Of a stretch of 17,210 nt of DNA, positions 16,008-17,210 are shown one piece after another; position 1 is the first letter of the stretch; each line of letters opens with the position of its first letter. This DNA comes from Candidatus Neomicrothrix sp. UBA7388 (lineage in GTDB: Bacteria > Actinomycetota > Acidimicrobiia > Acidimicrobiales > Poriferisodalaceae). A program made the position numbers and the translations under genes. The stretch lies in NCBI GenBank assembly GCA_002470695.1, contig DKNM01000009.1:1-17210 (forward strand). Direction: 5' to 3'. A model generated the notes under the pieces. It had not been told where the DNA came from. It was given only the letters and a program-made list of their open reading frames with translations, and made no database searches.

Positions 16008-16950
16008 AGATCTGGAGGTTTTGAGGGTCCTAGAAGTTGAACAATTTATGCATTCGCTCGAAAGTCGAAATTTGCAAGAATCTACGCGGTACAGCTACGG
16101 CCGAGACCTCGAGTCCTTCAGGAGTTGGCTAGATGGCCGCGGCGAAGAGATCATGATGGTCGAAGAGGGCACCATTAACTCCTACGTAGCGCATTTGCGT
16201 AAATCTGGGCGAGCGCCATCTGGCGTCGCTCGTGCGACGGTGTCTATCAGGTCGTTCTACAAATATTTGACTCTAGAAGGTCACATAAAAGTAGACCCCG
16301 GTGCCGCAATCGCGGTTCTGAAAGTTCCTCAAGGTTTTCCCAAAGCAATTGATATCGAAAAGGTAGAGAGACTGCTAAATACTCCAGTAGGAGAAGGCCC
16401 ATATGTGCTTCGCGATAGGGCGATTCTCGAGACATTGTATGGAGCAGGCTTGCGCGTCTCGGAACTAACCGCTCTCGTCGTTGACGATGTTGATCTCGAG
16501 GATAGCTTTCTCCGCGTTTTTGGGAAGGGACGTAAAGAGCGCGTTGTCCCATTGGGTGGGCATGCGAAAGATGCTCTAGCTGCCTGGATGAGCGGAGCAG
16601 GCCGAGAGGTGCTTTTGGAACGCCGCAAACGGACCGACCAAGCACAGCGCAACGTTTTCCTCAACAAGTTCGGTAACCCGCTAAGTAGAAAGGGAACGTG
16701 GGCCATAGTGCGCCGGCACGGTCTGCGAGCTGGCCTCGGTGATGACCTGACTCCCCATGTACTGCGTCACTCTTGTGCGACTCACATGTTGGAAGCTGGG
16801 GCAAGTATCCGTCACGTACAAGAATTACTCGGACATAGTTCGATTCGCAGCACACAGGTTTATACCGGAAGGCGAGAGGCCGAGTTGAAGGCGATATACC
16901 TGGAGAAGCACCCGCGAGCGAGCGCTCACTTGATGGAAGATACGTTTTGA
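15997..16950 (+). CDS. xerD: Site-specific tyrosine recombinase XerD
   Basis: A 317-residue Xer recombinase that, with XerC and FtsK, resolves chromosome dimers at dif. The N-terminal SAM-like core-binding domain (about 10-95) holds FMHSLESRNLQESTRYSYGR. The catalytic domain has R153 (GAGLRVSELTAL), K177 (FGKGRKERVVPL), H254 and R257 (TPHVLRHSCATHML), H280 (ELLGHSSI) and Y289 (TQVYTG), a full set. Length and position after the NUDIX gene match Rv1701. I chose the ATG at 15997; a TTG at 15985 in frame is possible, and neither has a good Shine-Dalgarno, which fits translational coupling to the overlapping NUDIX gene. No att or integron features lie nearby, so this is the housekeeping enzyme, not a phage integrase. 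Confidence 0.93.
   Translation: MALEDLEVLRVLEVEQFMHSLESRNLQESTRYSYGRDLESFRSWLDGRGEEIMMVEEGTINSYVAHLRKSGRAPSGVARATVSIRSFYKYLTLEGHIKVDPGAAIAVLKVPQGFPKAIDIEKVERLLNTPVGEGPYVLRDRAILETLYGAGLRVSELTALVVDDVDLEDSFLRVFGKGRKERVVPLGGHAKDALAAWMSGAGREVLLERRKRTDQAQRNVFLNKFGNPLSRKGTWAIVRRHGLRAGLGDDLTPHVLRHSCATHMLEAGASIRHVQELLGHSSIRSTQVYTGRREAELKAIYLEKHPRASAHLMEDTF
16935..16939 (+). promoter_or_regulatory. Ribosome binding site for the HD-domain gene
   Basis: GGAAG lies 7 nt before the TTG at 16947, inside the last codons of xerD. It supports the TTG as the start of the next gene, with the TTGA overlap on the xerD stop. Confidence 0.6.
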
Positions 16951-17210
16951 GTTCATTCCGTGTAGCGCATCTCGCTCACCTGATTCGACGGTTTCTCTTT
17001 ACTCTTTCGCGTCGGGCACCAGATCAAGCAGAAATAGATTGGGTGAAGGGCTACTTGTCGCCGCGCGAGTATGCGCTTTGGTGCAAGATGCCGGCAAGCG
17101 ATCAATGCCACTGCGTTTTGGTCGCGCGGACTGTCGCTGCTGAGTTCGAAAAAGACGAGACAGTCGTCGTCGCTGGACTTTTGCATGACATTGGGAAGAC
17201 AGCAGTTAGG
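16947..17210 (+). CDS. HD-domain phosphohydrolase, N-terminal part (cut by window edge)
   Basis: An open frame of 88 codons continues past the right edge. It begins at a TTG that overlaps the xerD stop as TTGA. The translation starts MSSFRVAHLAHLIRRF and includes YLSPREYALWCKMPASDQCH, then VAGLLHDIGKTAVR at the end of the window. The second stretch resembles the N-terminal part of small actinobacterial HD proteins, and LLHDIGK is the metal-binding HD motif with an upstream candidate metal-binding His in DQCHCVLVA. These proteins hydrolyse phosphate esters of nucleotides or related compounds, but the substrate is unknown. The 4-nt overlap suggests co-transcription with xerD. The usual family has about 180-240 residues, so more than half is missing. 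Confidence 0.8.
   Translation, partial: MSSFRVAHLAHLIRRFLFTLSRRAPDQAEIDWVKGYLSPREYALWCKMPASDQCHCVLVARTVAAEFEKDETVVVAGLLHDIGKTAVR

Noticed and set aside
15997..16950. xerD as a mobile-element integrase
   Set aside because: It sits in the conserved pyrG-NUDIX-xerD order with no attachment site, tRNA or phage gene nearby, and its length and motifs fit housekeeping XerD.

Overview
The window is a gene-dense stretch of an actinobacterial chromosome. It opens with the 3' end of a 23S rRNA gene and a complete 5S rRNA gene, followed by fourteen protein genes, all on the + strand; the last runs off the right edge. Base composition looks moderate (about half G+C by eye). From the TPR gene onward the order TPR protein, HAD phosphatase, tlyA, nadK, recN, steA, steB/mctB-like, pyrG, NUDIX, xerD matches, from memory, the Mycobacterium tuberculosis block Rv1691-Rv1701, which places the source in Actinobacteria sensu lato. 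The moderate GC, the E. coli-type class I aldolase and the extra genes in the block suggest a deep-branching group such as Acidimicrobiia; this lineage call is an inference, not proven.

Layout. 1-343: end of the rRNA operon, with a hairpin-rich 23S-5S spacer and a long inverted repeat just after 5S (353-409). 479-1549: TPR protein with a disordered basic N-terminus containing a perfect-length hexapeptide repeat. 1677-2735: class I fructose-bisphosphate aldolase (fbaB). 2830-5734: korA and korB, a two-gene 2-oxoacid:ferredoxin oxidoreductase behind a perfect TATAAT box. About 5731-6522: HAD phosphatase whose catalytic motif I lies upstream of every conventional start codon. 6616-9874: tlyA, nadK, recN. 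9871-13675: steA, steB/mctB-like, a family 2 glycosyltransferase and a divergent MraY/WecA-like membrane transferase. 13788-16950: pyrG, NUDIX hydrolase, xerD. 16947-17210: start of an HD-domain phosphohydrolase.

Functional reading. The aldolase and KorAB belong to central carbon metabolism. tlyA, nadK, recN, pyrG, the NUDIX enzyme and xerD are housekeeping genes for rRNA methylation, NADP supply, DNA repair, CTP supply, nucleotide-sugar clean-up and chromosome dimer resolution. The four genes between recN and pyrG are the most interesting part. Homologues of SteA and SteB act in daughter-cell separation in Corynebacterineae, and here they are joined by overlap or 6-nt spacing to two genes that look like a lipid-linked sugar pathway. 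From the HAD gene to the right edge, most gene junctions are 4-nt overlaps or gaps of a few bases, so long co-transcribed units are likely, with breaks only before tlyA (93 nt) and pyrG (112 nt). There are no mobile elements, CRISPR arrays, tRNAs or phage genes, and no gene-free stretch above 300 bases after the rRNA genes.
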